NCBI GenBank assembly: GCA_023512665.1
Contig: JAILZC010000039.1
Span: forward strand, 1 to 7,085
Direction of reading: 5' to 3'
DNA length: 7,085 bases
Source of the DNA: Candidatus Bipolaricaulota bacterium
GTDB lineage: Bacteria; Bipolaricaulota; Bipolaricaulia; RBG-16-55-9; DRXL01
Both the position numbers and the translations under genes were made by a program. This document shows, in pieces, positions 1 through 5,990 of this stretch; the first letter of the stretch is position 1; each line of letters begins with the position of its first letter. Under the pieces are notes generated by a model, which did no database searches, had not been told where the DNA came from, and worked only from the letters and a program-made list of their open reading frames with translations.

Positions 1-2
1 GC

Positions 3-401
3 ATTACGCTCTGGAGCCTAGAGGACAGACAGGTCGTAGCTGTTCTCAAGAGCTTCACTCATAGTGATATAGTTTTCTCTGCCGATGGCCGAGTGCTGAT
101 CACGAGCGGTTTTAACGAAATTCGATTCTGGGATATTGCGACAGGGAAGTTACTGCGGCAATTGACATGGCACACCGAGACAGTGCTGGGACTTGGGCTA
201 TCTTCTAAGGGGGATCGGCTCGTCTCAGGAAGCGCCGATCGCACTATGAAGCTCTGGCGCATGGAGGACGGAAGCCTAATCGGCTCGCTCTTTGGGTACA
301 CGGGGTGGGTGACCTCCGTAGCATTCTCGCCTGACGATAAGTTCGTGATCTCCGGCGGAGAGGACGGCATCGCCGTCTGGGACGTAGATGCCCTTCGATG
401 A
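3..401 (+). CDS. WD40-repeat (beta-propeller) protein, C-terminal part
   Basis: The frame is open from the left edge of the window to a TGA at 399-401, giving 132 residues of a protein whose start lies outside. It shows WD40 blades in series. The end of one blade reads ITLWSLEDRQ. Three fuller blades follow, each with the usual 'FS.DG..L.SG..D..I..WD' spacing: IRFWDIATGK, then SGSADRTMKLW, then VAFSPDDKFVISGGEDG ending VWDV. Such propellers are protein-interaction scaffolds; no enzymatic domain is visible here and the binding partner cannot be told. An internal GTG at 93 is not the true start, because the repeat pattern continues upstream of it in frame. The end overlaps the next gene by 14 bp, suggesting cotranscription. 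The family call is secure; the role is unknown. Confidence 0.88.
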   Translation: MTLWSLEDRQVVAVLKSFTHSDIVFSADGRVLITSGFNEIRFWDIATGKLLRQLTWHTETVLGLGLSSKGDRLVSGSADRTMKLWRMEDGSLIGSLFGYTGWVTSVAFSPDDKFVISGGEDGIAVWDVDALR

Positions 402-1119
402 GCGCGTTCTCTACGAAGACGATCAGCTCTTAGTGTTAGACAAGCCCGCGGGCTGGCTCATGCACGGAGATCGCGCGGAGGAGCCGACGCTGCTGGCTCA
501 CGCGCTCGACTATCTGAGACAGTCGGGTTTCACGTCGGATTTTACGCCCGCGTTCGTCCATCGCTTAGATAGAGAGACGTCGGGCGTAGCCGCGCTCGCC
601 AAGACCAAAGAAGCCGTTCGGTCTTTGAATCGCCAGCTCAAGTTCAAGAAGATTCAGAAAGAGTATTTGGCGCTCGTCGTCGGCGAGATTCGCCCCCAGG
701 GCTCGATTCGATACGCTCTGCAGAAGCAGATGGACCGGAAGCGCTGGCTAGCGCTGATGGTGCCGGTCAGGCGCGGGGGCATCTTCGCTCAGACGGACTA
801 TAAACGTCTAGAGCTCTTCGAGTGGGCGGGCGAAAAATTTTCGTATGTAACAGCTTACCCGCGCACGGGGCGCACCCATCAGGTGCGGGCGCACTTCGCC
901 GCCTTGGGCTGCCCCATCGTCGGGGACGATCTCTATGGGAACGCGGAGCTGAACGAAAGACTCCGTCAGGGGTTTGGTGTATCGCGAATGCTCCTGCACG
1001 CCGCGGCTATAGAGTTTCTCCATCCCACGACGAATCAGAGAGTGCGCTTTGAGGCGCCGCTGCCCCAAGATTTTCAAGACGTCTTACAACGATTGAAGAA
1101 TCGCGATTCGACGTCCTAA
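388..1119 (+). CDS. RluA-family 23S rRNA/tRNA pseudouridine synthase, no S4 domain
   Basis: This 243-residue protein isomerises uridine to pseudouridine in structured RNA in the cytoplasm. The family signature HRLDRETSG spans residues 58-66, with D61 the expected catalytic aspartate. A second conserved block, RTGRTHQVRAHFAALGCPI, starts at residue 159 and runs into GDDLYG. The N-terminus enters the catalytic fold at once (VLYEDDQLLVLDKPAG, residues 7-22). The S4 RNA-binding domain that precedes it in RluC and RluD is therefore absent, as in the shorter RluA proteins. The exact target (23S rRNA position or tRNA U32) cannot be assigned. ATG 388 lies inside the end of the WD40 gene with only a weak ribosome site, so translational coupling is likely. 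Stop is TAA at 1117. Confidence 0.93.
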   Translation: MPFDERVLYEDDQLLVLDKPAGWLMHGDRAEEPTLLAHALDYLRQSGFTSDFTPAFVHRLDRETSGVAALAKTKEAVRSLNRQLKFKKIQKEYLALVVGEIRPQGSIRYALQKQMDRKRWLALMVPVRRGGIFAQTDYKRLELFEWAGEKFSYVTAYPRTGRTHQVRAHFAALGCPIVGDDLYGNAELNERLRQGFGVSRMLLHAAAIEFLHPTTNQRVRFEAPLPQDFQDVLQRLKNRDSTS

Positions 1120-1144
1120 AGTTCCCTTGCTAGAATATTTCAAT

Positions 1145-1149
1145 GGAGG
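1145..1149 (+). promoter_or_regulatory. Ribosome binding site deciding the antitoxin start
   Basis: GGAGG lies seven bases before ATG 1157, while the in-frame TTG at 1127 has no comparable site. This favours the 74-residue form over the 84-residue form. Confidence 0.7.
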
Positions 1150-1156
1150 CGATAGT

Positions 1157-1381
1157 ATGGCAGCTCAGACTGCAGACAGGCTCTATGCCAAGGTGCGCCA
1201 ACTGCCCCTAAAGGAGCGGTTGCGTTTAGCCGCGTTGATACTTAATGATGTCATTCCCGTAGTGGATGAGAGCGCGGCCTGGAGCGAGGAAGACTTACAA
1301 GATATTGTGAGAGCTTCGTTAAGATATGGCGCGGAAGCAGAGGCAGATGAAAAGAGCCAGGGAAGGAATTCATCCTGGTGA
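1157..1381 (+). CDS. Small antitoxin of a MazF/PemK-type toxin-antitoxin pair
   Basis: This is a 74-residue protein. ATG 1157 is preferred over the TTG at 1127 because GGAGG (1145-1149) sits seven bases upstream of it. The sequence contains LPLKERLRLAALILNDV followed by an acidic half with ESAAWSEEDLQDI. This is the pattern of small antitoxins common in cyanobacteria and other environmental bacteria, found directly upstream of PemK/MazF toxins. The helical N-terminal half probably dimerises and/or binds operator DNA; the acidic tail probably binds the toxin. The next reading frame starts inside it at 1347, a 35-bp overlap typical of toxin-antitoxin operons. That toxin frame is truncated, so the antitoxin looks orphaned. 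Assignment rests on motif memory and gene order, not on a search. Confidence 0.7.
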   Translation: MAAQTADRLYAKVRQLPLKERLRLAALILNDVIPVVDESAAWSEEDLQDIVRASLRYGAEAEADEKSQGRNSSW

Positions 1382-1502
1382 TGTCGTCATTGTGAGTTTT
1401 CCAGGGGTGAAAGGGCTCAAAAGGCGCCCTGCTGTAGTCGTTTCAACGGACATCTATAAGGAAGTACAAATTCGGCTACAACGAGCTGTTGCTGCTCTCT
1501 AG
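1347..1502 (+). pseudogene. Truncated MazF/PemK-family endoribonuclease toxin
   Basis: ATG 1347 opens a 51-codon frame inside the end of the antitoxin gene. Its first 38 codons match the N-terminus of MazF/PemK toxins: HPGDVVIVSFPGVKG followed by KRRPAVVVSTDIY. In the family, GDVV...F is the first beta strand and RRPAVVVS the conserved arginine-containing strand near the active site. Intact toxins are about 105-120 residues. Here family resemblance ends after DIYKE, and the frame runs through unrelated residues (VQIRLQRAVAAL) to TAG 1500. The other two forward frames downstream do not restore the missing half, so this looks like a deletion rather than a simple frameshift. Its end overlaps the 3' end of the convergent endonuclease III gene. 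mRNA interferase activity is unlikely. Confidence 0.68.
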
Positions 1503-2167
1503 CTTTGGGAGCCAGCGCGCAGCTTCTTCGGATATGGGCACAAATCAGCGATCACACACTGAGCGCAGCGGGGCTTGCGCGCCGTGCACGTCTGGCGCCC
1601 GTGCCAAATTAAGTGTAGATGCAGTTGATATCTCAAACTCTCTGGGACGAGGGCATTCATCACGTCGTGCGGGTCTTGGTTCTTCTTCACGAGCCCAAGT
1701 CTTTGCGTGATTCTGTGAATGTGCGTATCCACAGGGAAGTAAGGCTTGTTGAGGCTGAACGTGAGCACGACCCCGGCAGTCTTCTTCCCCACGCCGTCAA
1801 ACTTTAAGAGCTCTTGGACGGCTTCTTCGGTGCTTAAATCTTTGAGGTAGCTCAGGTCGTAGGCGCCGCGCTCGCGCTTGATGCGCCGTAAGATTTCTTG
1901 GATGCGCCGGGCCTTCTGACGATGGAGCCCGCCGACCTTGATCGCTTCGGCGACTCTTTCTGCCGGCGTGCGCACGATGCTCTCGTAGGTCGGGAATCTT
2001 TTCTTCAAGGACTCATACGCCCGATCGCGGTTCTGGTCGTTGGTGTTTTGGGAGAGAATCGTGAGAATGAGGACGTCGAGGGGATCGCCGTGGCTGCGCC
2101 ATCTCAGTCTTCCAAAGCGCTTTTCCAAGCGCTGGGCGATCTGTGAAACTTTCTCGCGCGCGGTCAT
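1499..2167 (-). CDS. nth: Endonuclease III, DNA glycosylase/AP lyase
   Basis: This 222-residue base-excision repair enzyme removes oxidised pyrimidines from DNA and cleaves the resulting abasic site. The helix-hairpin-helix is at about residues 119-135 (ELLKFDGVGKKTAGVVL), with K129 aligning with the catalytic lysine. The conserved aspartate is D147 in VDTHIHR. The C-terminus carries the four-cysteine iron-sulfur motif C194-X6-C201-X2-C204-X5-C210. Length matches the family (about 210-220), and all key residues are present. ATG 2167 is 13 bases downstream of the HTH-like gene, so it is probably the last gene of the infA operon; only a weak ribosome site is seen. Stop TAG (1501-1499) overlaps the toxin remnant converging from the other side. 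Confidence 0.95.
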   Translation of the reverse strand: MTAREKVSQIAQRLEKRFGRLRWRSHGDPLDVLILTILSQNTNDQNRDRAYESLKKRFPTYESIVRTPAERVAEAIKVGGLHRQKARRIQEILRRIKRERGAYDLSYLKDLSTEEAVQELLKFDGVGKKTAGVVLTFSLNKPYFPVDTHIHRITQRLGLVKKNQDPHDVMNALVPESLRYQLHLHLIWHGRQTCTARKPRCAQCVIADLCPYPKKLRAGSQS

Positions 2168-2180
2168 AGGCTGGATATGG

Positions 2181-2348
2181 CTATTTAGTACTATCTTGGG
2201 CTTTAGGGCTAGAACCGTGAGGAACAGGCTGAGTTTGGCTTATGAGACGTTGTGCATGGATCAGACTAATCTTGAGCTCGCGGGCGACATCGTAGACGGA
2301 CAGTTCCCCGGCGTGATAGCGTGCCAAGACGCGCTTCACGTTTCTCAT
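2181..2348 (-). CDS. Small helix-turn-helix-like protein coupled to infA
   Basis: ATG 2348 opens a 55-residue basic protein. GTG 2351, one codon earlier in the same frame, overlaps the infA stop codon (TAGTGATG), so either start would be tightly coupled to IF-1 translation. Residues about 4-38 read as a compact helical unit: VKRVLARYHAGELSVYDVAR, then ELKISLIHAQRLISQ. The stretch SVYDVARELKISLIHAQRLI has the spacing of a helix-turn-helix (hydrophobic, DVA, turn at KIS, recognition helix). The last 15 residues are polar and probably unstructured. I do not recognise a named family. It could be a DNA- or RNA-binding regulator, or a ribosome-associated peptide. Position between infA and nth in one tight operon supports it being real. 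Confidence 0.6.
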   Translation of the reverse strand: MRNVKRVLARYHAGELSVYDVARELKISLIHAQRLISQTQPVPHGSSPKAQDSTK

Positions 2349-2350
2349 CA

Positions 2351-2569
2351 CTAGTAGCGATAGACGATGCGCCCTTGATTGAGATCGTAGGGCGAGAACT
2401 CGACTGAAACTCGGTCGCCCACGAGAATGCGGATGCGGTGCCGGCGCATACGCCCGGAACAGTAGGCCGTGATCTCATGGCCGTTGCCCAAATCTATCTT
2501 GTATATCTCGTGGTTGGGGGCTGCAGTTACGATGCCGTCACATCTGATGAGATTCTCTTCGCGAGCTAT
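2351..2569 (-). CDS. infA: Translation initiation factor IF-1, non-AUG start
   Basis: IF-1 binds the 30S ribosomal A site and assists IF-2 and IF-3 in start-site selection. Reading from ATA 2569 gives 72 residues, exactly the usual bacterial length. The protein begins (M)AREENLIRCDGIV and ends RIRILVGDRVSVEFSPYDL followed by NQGRIVYRY, with the single OB-fold pattern of the family. The frame has an in-frame TAG about 14 codons upstream, and no ATG, GTG, TTG or CTG lies between that stop and the conserved N-terminus. The only plausible initiators are ATA 2569, seven bases after a strong GAGGAGG, or the adjacent ATC 2572, four bases after it. ATA aligns best with the family start MAKEE. Stop is TAG 2353-2351, overlapped by the next gene. 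Identity is very secure; the start codon could reflect a base error. Confidence 0.95.
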   Translation of the reverse strand: MAREENLIRCDGIVTAAPNHEIYKIDLGNGHEITAYCSGRMRRHRIRILVGDRVSVEFSPYDLNQGRIVYRY

Positions 2570-2576
2570 GATGCTT

Positions 2577-2583
2577 CCTCCTC
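2577..2583 (-). promoter_or_regulatory. Strong Shine-Dalgarno of infA
   Basis: On the minus strand GAGGAGG precedes the ATC-ATA pair. The distance from its 3' end is seven bases to ATA 2569 and four to ATC 2572. The spacing supports ATA as the initiator in a gene without a standard start codon. Confidence 0.75.
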
Positions 2584-2602
2584 TTTGGGATTGAGTGTGA
2601 CT

Positions 2603-2630
2603 ATTCTACCGAATATACAGAAATTGTCAA
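2603..2630 (-). promoter_or_regulatory. Sigma-70-type promoter of the infA operon
   Basis: On the minus strand TTGACA (2630-2625) is followed after 16 bases by TAGAAT (2608-2603). This is a perfect -35 box and a five-of-six -10 box. Transcription would start near 2596, giving a leader of about 27 bases before the infA start codon. It would drive infA, the HTH-like gene and nth. Confidence 0.7.
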
Positions 2631-2651
2631 AGAGAGGCTATGAGATATAAT
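2624..2651 (+). promoter_or_regulatory. Sigma-70-type promoter of the alpha/beta hydrolase gene
   Basis: TTGTCA (2624-2629) and a perfect TATAAT (2646-2651) are separated by 16 bases. The predicted start near 2658 places the ribosome site AAGGAGG (2659-2665) at the very 5' end of the message, with about 13 bases before ATG 2671. The -35 box overlaps that of the divergent infA promoter almost completely, so polymerase binding at the two would be mutually exclusive. Confidence 0.65.
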
Positions 2652-2670
2652 CAATCATAAGGAGGTTCTC

Positions 2671-4122
2671 ATGCACGACGCCACGAAATGGCTGGTGGTA
2701 CTCATTGCTGTTGTGTTGGTCGGTCTGTTGATCGTCACGAAGAAGCCAGAACCCGTGAAAGTTTCTCGCCAAACTCCTCAAGAGATCTGGCAAGGGGCGC
2801 TCGAAGTAGGTGGCATCAAGCTCCGGCTCGTGCTGAAAATTACTAAAAATCCCGATGGCACGCTGCGGGCAACCCTCGACAGTGTTGACCAAGGCGCGAT
2901 GAACCTGCCTGTAGATAGCATCGTCATTGAGGGCAAGACCATGCGCTTTATTATGAAAAGCATTGGGGGCAGCTACGAGGGCACGCTCAACGAAGACAAG
3001 ACCGAAGTAAGCGGGACATGGACACAGAGCGGCCAGTCGCTCCCTCTCGCGTTTAAACGAGTGACGGAGCAAGCACAAGTGCCTCAGCTCCAGCGCCCCC
3101 AAGAGCCGAAGAAACCCTATCCGTATCGAGAAGAAGACGTCGTCTTTGCGAATCCAGACGCGGGCATCACGCTCGCCGGCACGCTGACGCTGCCCAAGGG
3201 CCCAGGGCCGTTCCCCGCCGTAGTGCTTATCTCCGGCTCTGGCCCGCAAGATCGCGACGAGACGGTCTTCGGGCATCGTCCGTTTCTGATAGTCGCGGAC
3301 TACCTGACTCGCCAGGGGATCGCCGTGCTGCGCTACGATGACCGTGGCGTGGGCAAGTCTACGGGCGATCCCACAAACGCGACCAGCGCCGATTTCGCCA
3401 CCGATGCCCTTTCAGCCGTCAGATACTTACAGACAAGAAAAGAGATTAATCCCAAGAAGATTGGCTTGATCGGGCACAGCGAAGGCGGGCTGATCGCGCC
3501 GATGGTCGCGGTTCAAGCGCCTGATGAGATCGCGTTCATGGTATTGCTCGCCGGCCCAGGGGTGACCGGCGAAGAACTTATACTCTTGCAAGCTGAACTG
3601 ATCGCTCGTGTCAGCGGGGTCAGTGAAGAGCTCATCGCGCAGAATCTTGCTATCCAGAGGCGCGTCTTCGCTGTTGTCAAAGCGAAGAGCGACACTATAG
3701 AGGCTGAAAGGGAGATTCGCGATCTCTTGTTGGAAGAACTCTCACGCTTGAGCGAGGAGGAGCGAAAAGTATTAGGGCTTTCTGAAGCTGCTATAGAAGC
3801 CCAGATCAAGCAGATTCTGTTGCCGTGGTTCCGCTATTTTCTCACATACGATCCGCGACCGACATTGAGTCAAGTCCGATGCCCAGTGCTCGCGCTCACC
3901 GGTGAGAAAGACCTACAAGTGCCGCCGTCGCAGAATCTTCCTGAGATCGTCAAGGCACTCGAAGCTGGGGGCAGTCGCGAGTACGCCGTCATCAAGCTTG
4001 CTGGTCTCAATCATCTCTTTCAGACGAGCCGGACGGGGTCGCCCTCGGAGTACGCCCAGATCGAAGAGACCTTCTCGCCCAAAGCTTTGGAGATGATCTC
4101 GGCATGGATTGTGCGACGCTGA
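2671..4122 (+). CDS. Membrane-anchored alpha/beta hydrolase (serine esterase/peptidase type)
   Basis: This 483-residue protein has a hydrophobic segment at residues 7-23 followed by TKK and no clear cleavage site, suggesting a signal anchor with the enzyme outside the membrane. Residues about 38-131 form a beta-rich N-terminal domain (WQGALEVGGIKLRLVLKI onward to SGTWTQSG) often found in front of this hydrolase type. The hydrolase proper starts near 155: LISGSGPQDRDE (oxyanion region), then VLRYDDRGVGKSTG. The nucleophile is S270 in GHSEG (268-272). Predicted triad partners are D414 in TGEKD and H448 in LNHLF. A charged helical insertion (about 305-385) forms the lid. The family includes esterases, dienelactone-hydrolase-like enzymes and some peptidases; the substrate is unknown. 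A strong AAGGAGG lies upstream of ATG 2671. The 3' end is four bases from the convergent ATPase gene. Confidence 0.9.
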   Translation: MHDATKWLVVLIAVVLVGLLIVTKKPEPVKVSRQTPQEIWQGALEVGGIKLRLVLKITKNPDGTLRATLDSVDQGAMNLPVDSIVIEGKTMRFIMKSIGGSYEGTLNEDKTEVSGTWTQSGQSLPLAFKRVTEQAQVPQLQRPQEPKKPYPYREEDVVFANPDAGITLAGTLTLPKGPGPFPAVVLISGSGPQDRDETVFGHRPFLIVADYLTRQGIAVLRYDDRGVGKSTGDPTNATSADFATDALSAVRYLQTRKEINPKKIGLIGHSEGGLIAPMVAVQAPDEIAFMVLLAGPGVTGEELILLQAELIARVSGVSEELIAQNLAIQRRVFAVVKAKSDTIEAEREIRDLLLEELSRLSEEERKVLGLSEAAIEAQIKQILLPWFRYFLTYDPRPTLSQVRCPVLALTGEKDLQVPPSQNLPEIVKALEAGGSREYAVIKLAGLNHLFQTSRTGSPSEYAQIEETFSPKALEMISAWIVRR

Positions 4123-4126
4123 CACG

Positions 4127-4867
4127 CTAGTGATGCAGAATCTGCGAGAGGAAGAGCTTGGTGCGCTCGTGCCGGGGGTTTTTGAAGAACTCTTCGGGAG
4201 AGTTCTCCTCGACGATGCGCCCTTCGTCAAAGAAGACGATGCGATCCGCGACTTCTTTGGCAAACCCCATCTCATGCGTGATCACGAGCATCGTCATGCC
4301 GGAGCGGGCCAGCTCTCGCATCACGTCCAAGACTTCTTTGATCATCTCCGGGTCGAGGGCGCTCGTTGGCTCATCAAAGAGCATAATTTTCGGCTGCATG
4401 GCCAGGGCCCGCGCGATCGCGACTCTCTGTTGCTGCCCGCCCGAGAGCTGCCCCGGAAATTTGTGGGCTTGCTCAGGAATCCCCACACGCTCCAGCAGCT
4501 GCATTGCGAGCGCTTCGGCCTCGGGGCGTCTCATCTTGCGCACCCAGATCGGGGCAAGAGTGATATTTTGGAGCACCGTCAGATGGGGGAAGAGATTGAA
4601 CGACTGGAAGACCATGCCGATCTCGCGCCGGATCGCCTCGATATTTTTGACGTCATGGGTCAGCTCGATCCCGTCAACGATAATCTGCCCGCGCTGGTGC
4701 TCCTCCAGACGATTGAGAGTTCGGATAAACGTCGATTTTCCCGATCCCGACGGCCCGCAAATCACTACGACTTCGCCCTTGCGCACCGTCGTCGTCACGC
4801 CGCGCAGGACGTGAAAATCTCCAAACCATTTGTGTACATCGCGACAGATGATAATCTCTTCGGTCAT
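4127..4867 (-). CDS. Polar amino acid ABC transporter ATP-binding protein (AapP/GlnQ type)
   Basis: This 246-residue cytoplasmic ATPase energises amino acid import. All expected motifs are present: Walker [10 protein letters not shown] (38-46), Q-loop Q88 in [10 protein letters not shown], signature [15 protein letters not shown] (141-155), Walker B IMLFDE (161-166), D-loop SALD, and switch histidine H198 in VITHEMGFA. Length and the region after the Q-loop ([12 protein letters not shown]) match the GlnQ/ArtP/AapP branch. ATG 4867 follows the permease stop with one base between them (TAATATG), so the two are translationally coupled. The permease tail supplies a GGGAGAG ribosome site. The AapM-like partner makes AapP the closest functional label. 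Specificity (general L-amino acids or narrower) cannot be read from the ATPase. No solute-binding protein is present in the window. Confidence 0.94.
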   Translation of the reverse strand: MTEEIIICRDVHKWFGDFHVLRGVTTTVRKGEVVVICGPSGSGKSTFIRTLNRLEEHQRGQIIVDGIELTHDVKNIEAIRREIGMVFQSFNLFPHLTVLQNITLAPIWVRKMRRPEAEALAMQLLERVGIPEQAHKFPGQLSGGQQQRVAIARALAMQPKIMLFDEPTSALDPEMIKEVLDVMRELARSGMTMLVITHEMGFAKEVADRIVFFDEGRIVEENSPEEFFKNPRHERTKLFLSQILHH

Positions 4868-4868
4868 A

Positions 4869-5969
4869 TTAACGCTCTCCCACGCCTAAGATTTTTTCCA
4901 ACCGATGGCTCAGATGGGCCATCGAGTACGTACAAATAAAATAGACGAACGCGATGAAGAGTAAGATCTCGCGATCGAAGCCGAGCCAATCGGGATTGGC
5001 TAAGATGCTGCGCCCCATGTTGAACAAGTCGAGCAACGCTGCCACGAAGACCAGCGACGTATCTTTGAACAAGCTGATAAATTGGCCCACGTTGGCGGGG
5101 ATGACCGCCCGCAGGGCCTGGGGCAAGACGATGAAGAGCGTGATCAGCCAGCCGTGCAGCCCCAAAGCTCGTGCGGCTTCGATCTGGCCGCGGGGAATAG
5201 CTTGCAGTCCGCCGCGCACGTTCTCGGCAATATACGCAGCCGTGAAGAGCGTGAACGCGACCATAGCGCGTAAGGCTTGATCTATGCGAAGATCTCCCGG
5301 CAGAAAGAGCGGCAACATCAGGCTCGCCATAAAGATCACGGTGACGAGCGGCACGCCGCGCACTATCTCGATATACAGAATGCTGAGCCAGCGGACAAGG
5401 GGCAGTTCACTCTGACGCCCTAGCGCCAACAGCACTCCCAGCGGGAACGACGCGACGATGCCCACCACCGCTAAGATCACCGTGAGCATGAGGCCGCCCC
5501 ACTGGGTCGTCTCGACCCTTGGCAGCCACGGAGAGAACCCGCCTATCAGCATCAGGGCGATCACGGGCAAGACAATCCATCCCACACCCACAGCCCACCG
5601 AATCAGCCGGAGCGATCGGGCTCTCCCAAAGATCCCCATCGGCACAAAGAGCGCCAGCGCGACCCCAGCGATCCAGAGGCGCTCGGCGGTGCTAAACGGG
5701 AGCAGCGCCAGCACGAGGGCTCCGGCGCCTACAGCGATGGCCGTCTCGCGCAACAGCCCTCTCCATACTCCGGCGCTCGCTCCCAAGAGCAGAGCGCCGA
5801 GATAGACAGAGACCCAGATGCGCCACAGCTCCCCGGGCGGGTACGTCCCCGCCATCAAGAGCTTGATATTCGCGGAGATCGCTGTCCAGCACGCTCCCCA
5901 GGGACGCCCTTCGCTCTGAGCAAGCTGACGCGCCTGGTGACACGCTGCCGACCCACCAGACCAGACCGC
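4869..5969 (-). CDS. AapM-type amino acid ABC transporter permease, 5' end cut off
   Basis: This membrane permease forms the channel for the ATPase encoded just downstream. The transport domain occupies the C-terminal two thirds: [21 protein letters not shown] opens the HisM/GlnP-like region, and the EAA loop [20 protein letters not shown] contacts the ATPase. Extra N-terminal membrane segments precede it, as in AapM/BztC/YhdY permeases. The first usable starts are TTG 5858 and ATG 5855 (329 or 328 residues). However, the same frame upstream still matches the AapM periplasmic part: [13 protein letters not shown] (from 5969), then [11 protein letters not shown] leading into [10 protein letters not shown]. 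The gene therefore began further upstream, and its first membrane segment is missing at the junction near 5970. If expressed from 5855 it would lack that segment. Confidence 0.85.
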   Translation of the reverse strand, partial: AVWSGGSAACHQARQLAQSEGRPWGACWTAISANIKLLMAGTYPPGELWRIWVSVYLGALLLGASAGVWRGLLRETAIAVGAGALVLALLPFSTAERLWIAGVALALFVPMGIFGRARSLRLIRWAVGVGWIVLPVIALMLIGGFSPWLPRVETTQWGGLMLTVILAVVGIVASFPLGVLLALGRQSELPLVRWLSILYIEIVRGVPLVTVIFMASLMLPLFLPGDLRIDQALRAMVAFTLFTAAYIAENVRGGLQAIPRGQIEAARALGLHGWLITLFIVLPQALRAVIPANVGQFISLFKDTSLVFVAALLDLFNMGRSILANPDWLGFDREILLFIAFVYFICTYSMAHLSHRLEKILGVGER

Positions 5970-5990
5970 CGCCGGCCTGCTTCCGGAACC
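5970..5990. other. Sequence junction: two truncated genes meet
   Basis: Recognisable AapM-type permease sequence ends at about 5969, and the multi-spanning protein read from 6735 loses sense at about 5974 in a different minus-strand frame. Both genes point leftward and both are cut within coding sequence. Past this point the 6735 frame runs on to 5692 only as a shadow of the permease. The local bases are GC-rich and repetitive (GCCGGCGGCGG on the minus strand), which could serve as short shared sequence for recombination or for a false assembly join. The exact breakpoint cannot be set to better than about 20 bases. Confidence 0.7.

Noticed and set aside
1107..1136. Promoter before the antitoxin with TAGAAT at 1131-1136
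   Set aside because: The -10 box is good, but no acceptable -35 hexamer lies 16-18 bases upstream.
1127..1156. TTG 1127 start for the antitoxin
   Set aside because: No ribosome site precedes it, whereas ATG 1157 has GGAGG seven bases upstream.
2266..2478. 70-residue minus-strand frame beginning at ATG 2478
   Set aside because: It is an out-of-frame shadow of infA and the HTH-like gene, both of which read as sensible proteins in other frames.
4109..4939. Long plus-strand frame of 276 residues opposite the ATPase gene
   Set aside because: Antisense shadow of a protein with complete ABC ATPase motifs; it is rich in His, Arg and Asp and shows no domain.
5692..5973. Continuation of the 6735 membrane protein frame to 5692 (347-residue protein)
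   Set aside because: The last roughly 90 residues are an arginine- and serine-rich shadow of the permease, which is read in another frame with clear AapM motifs.
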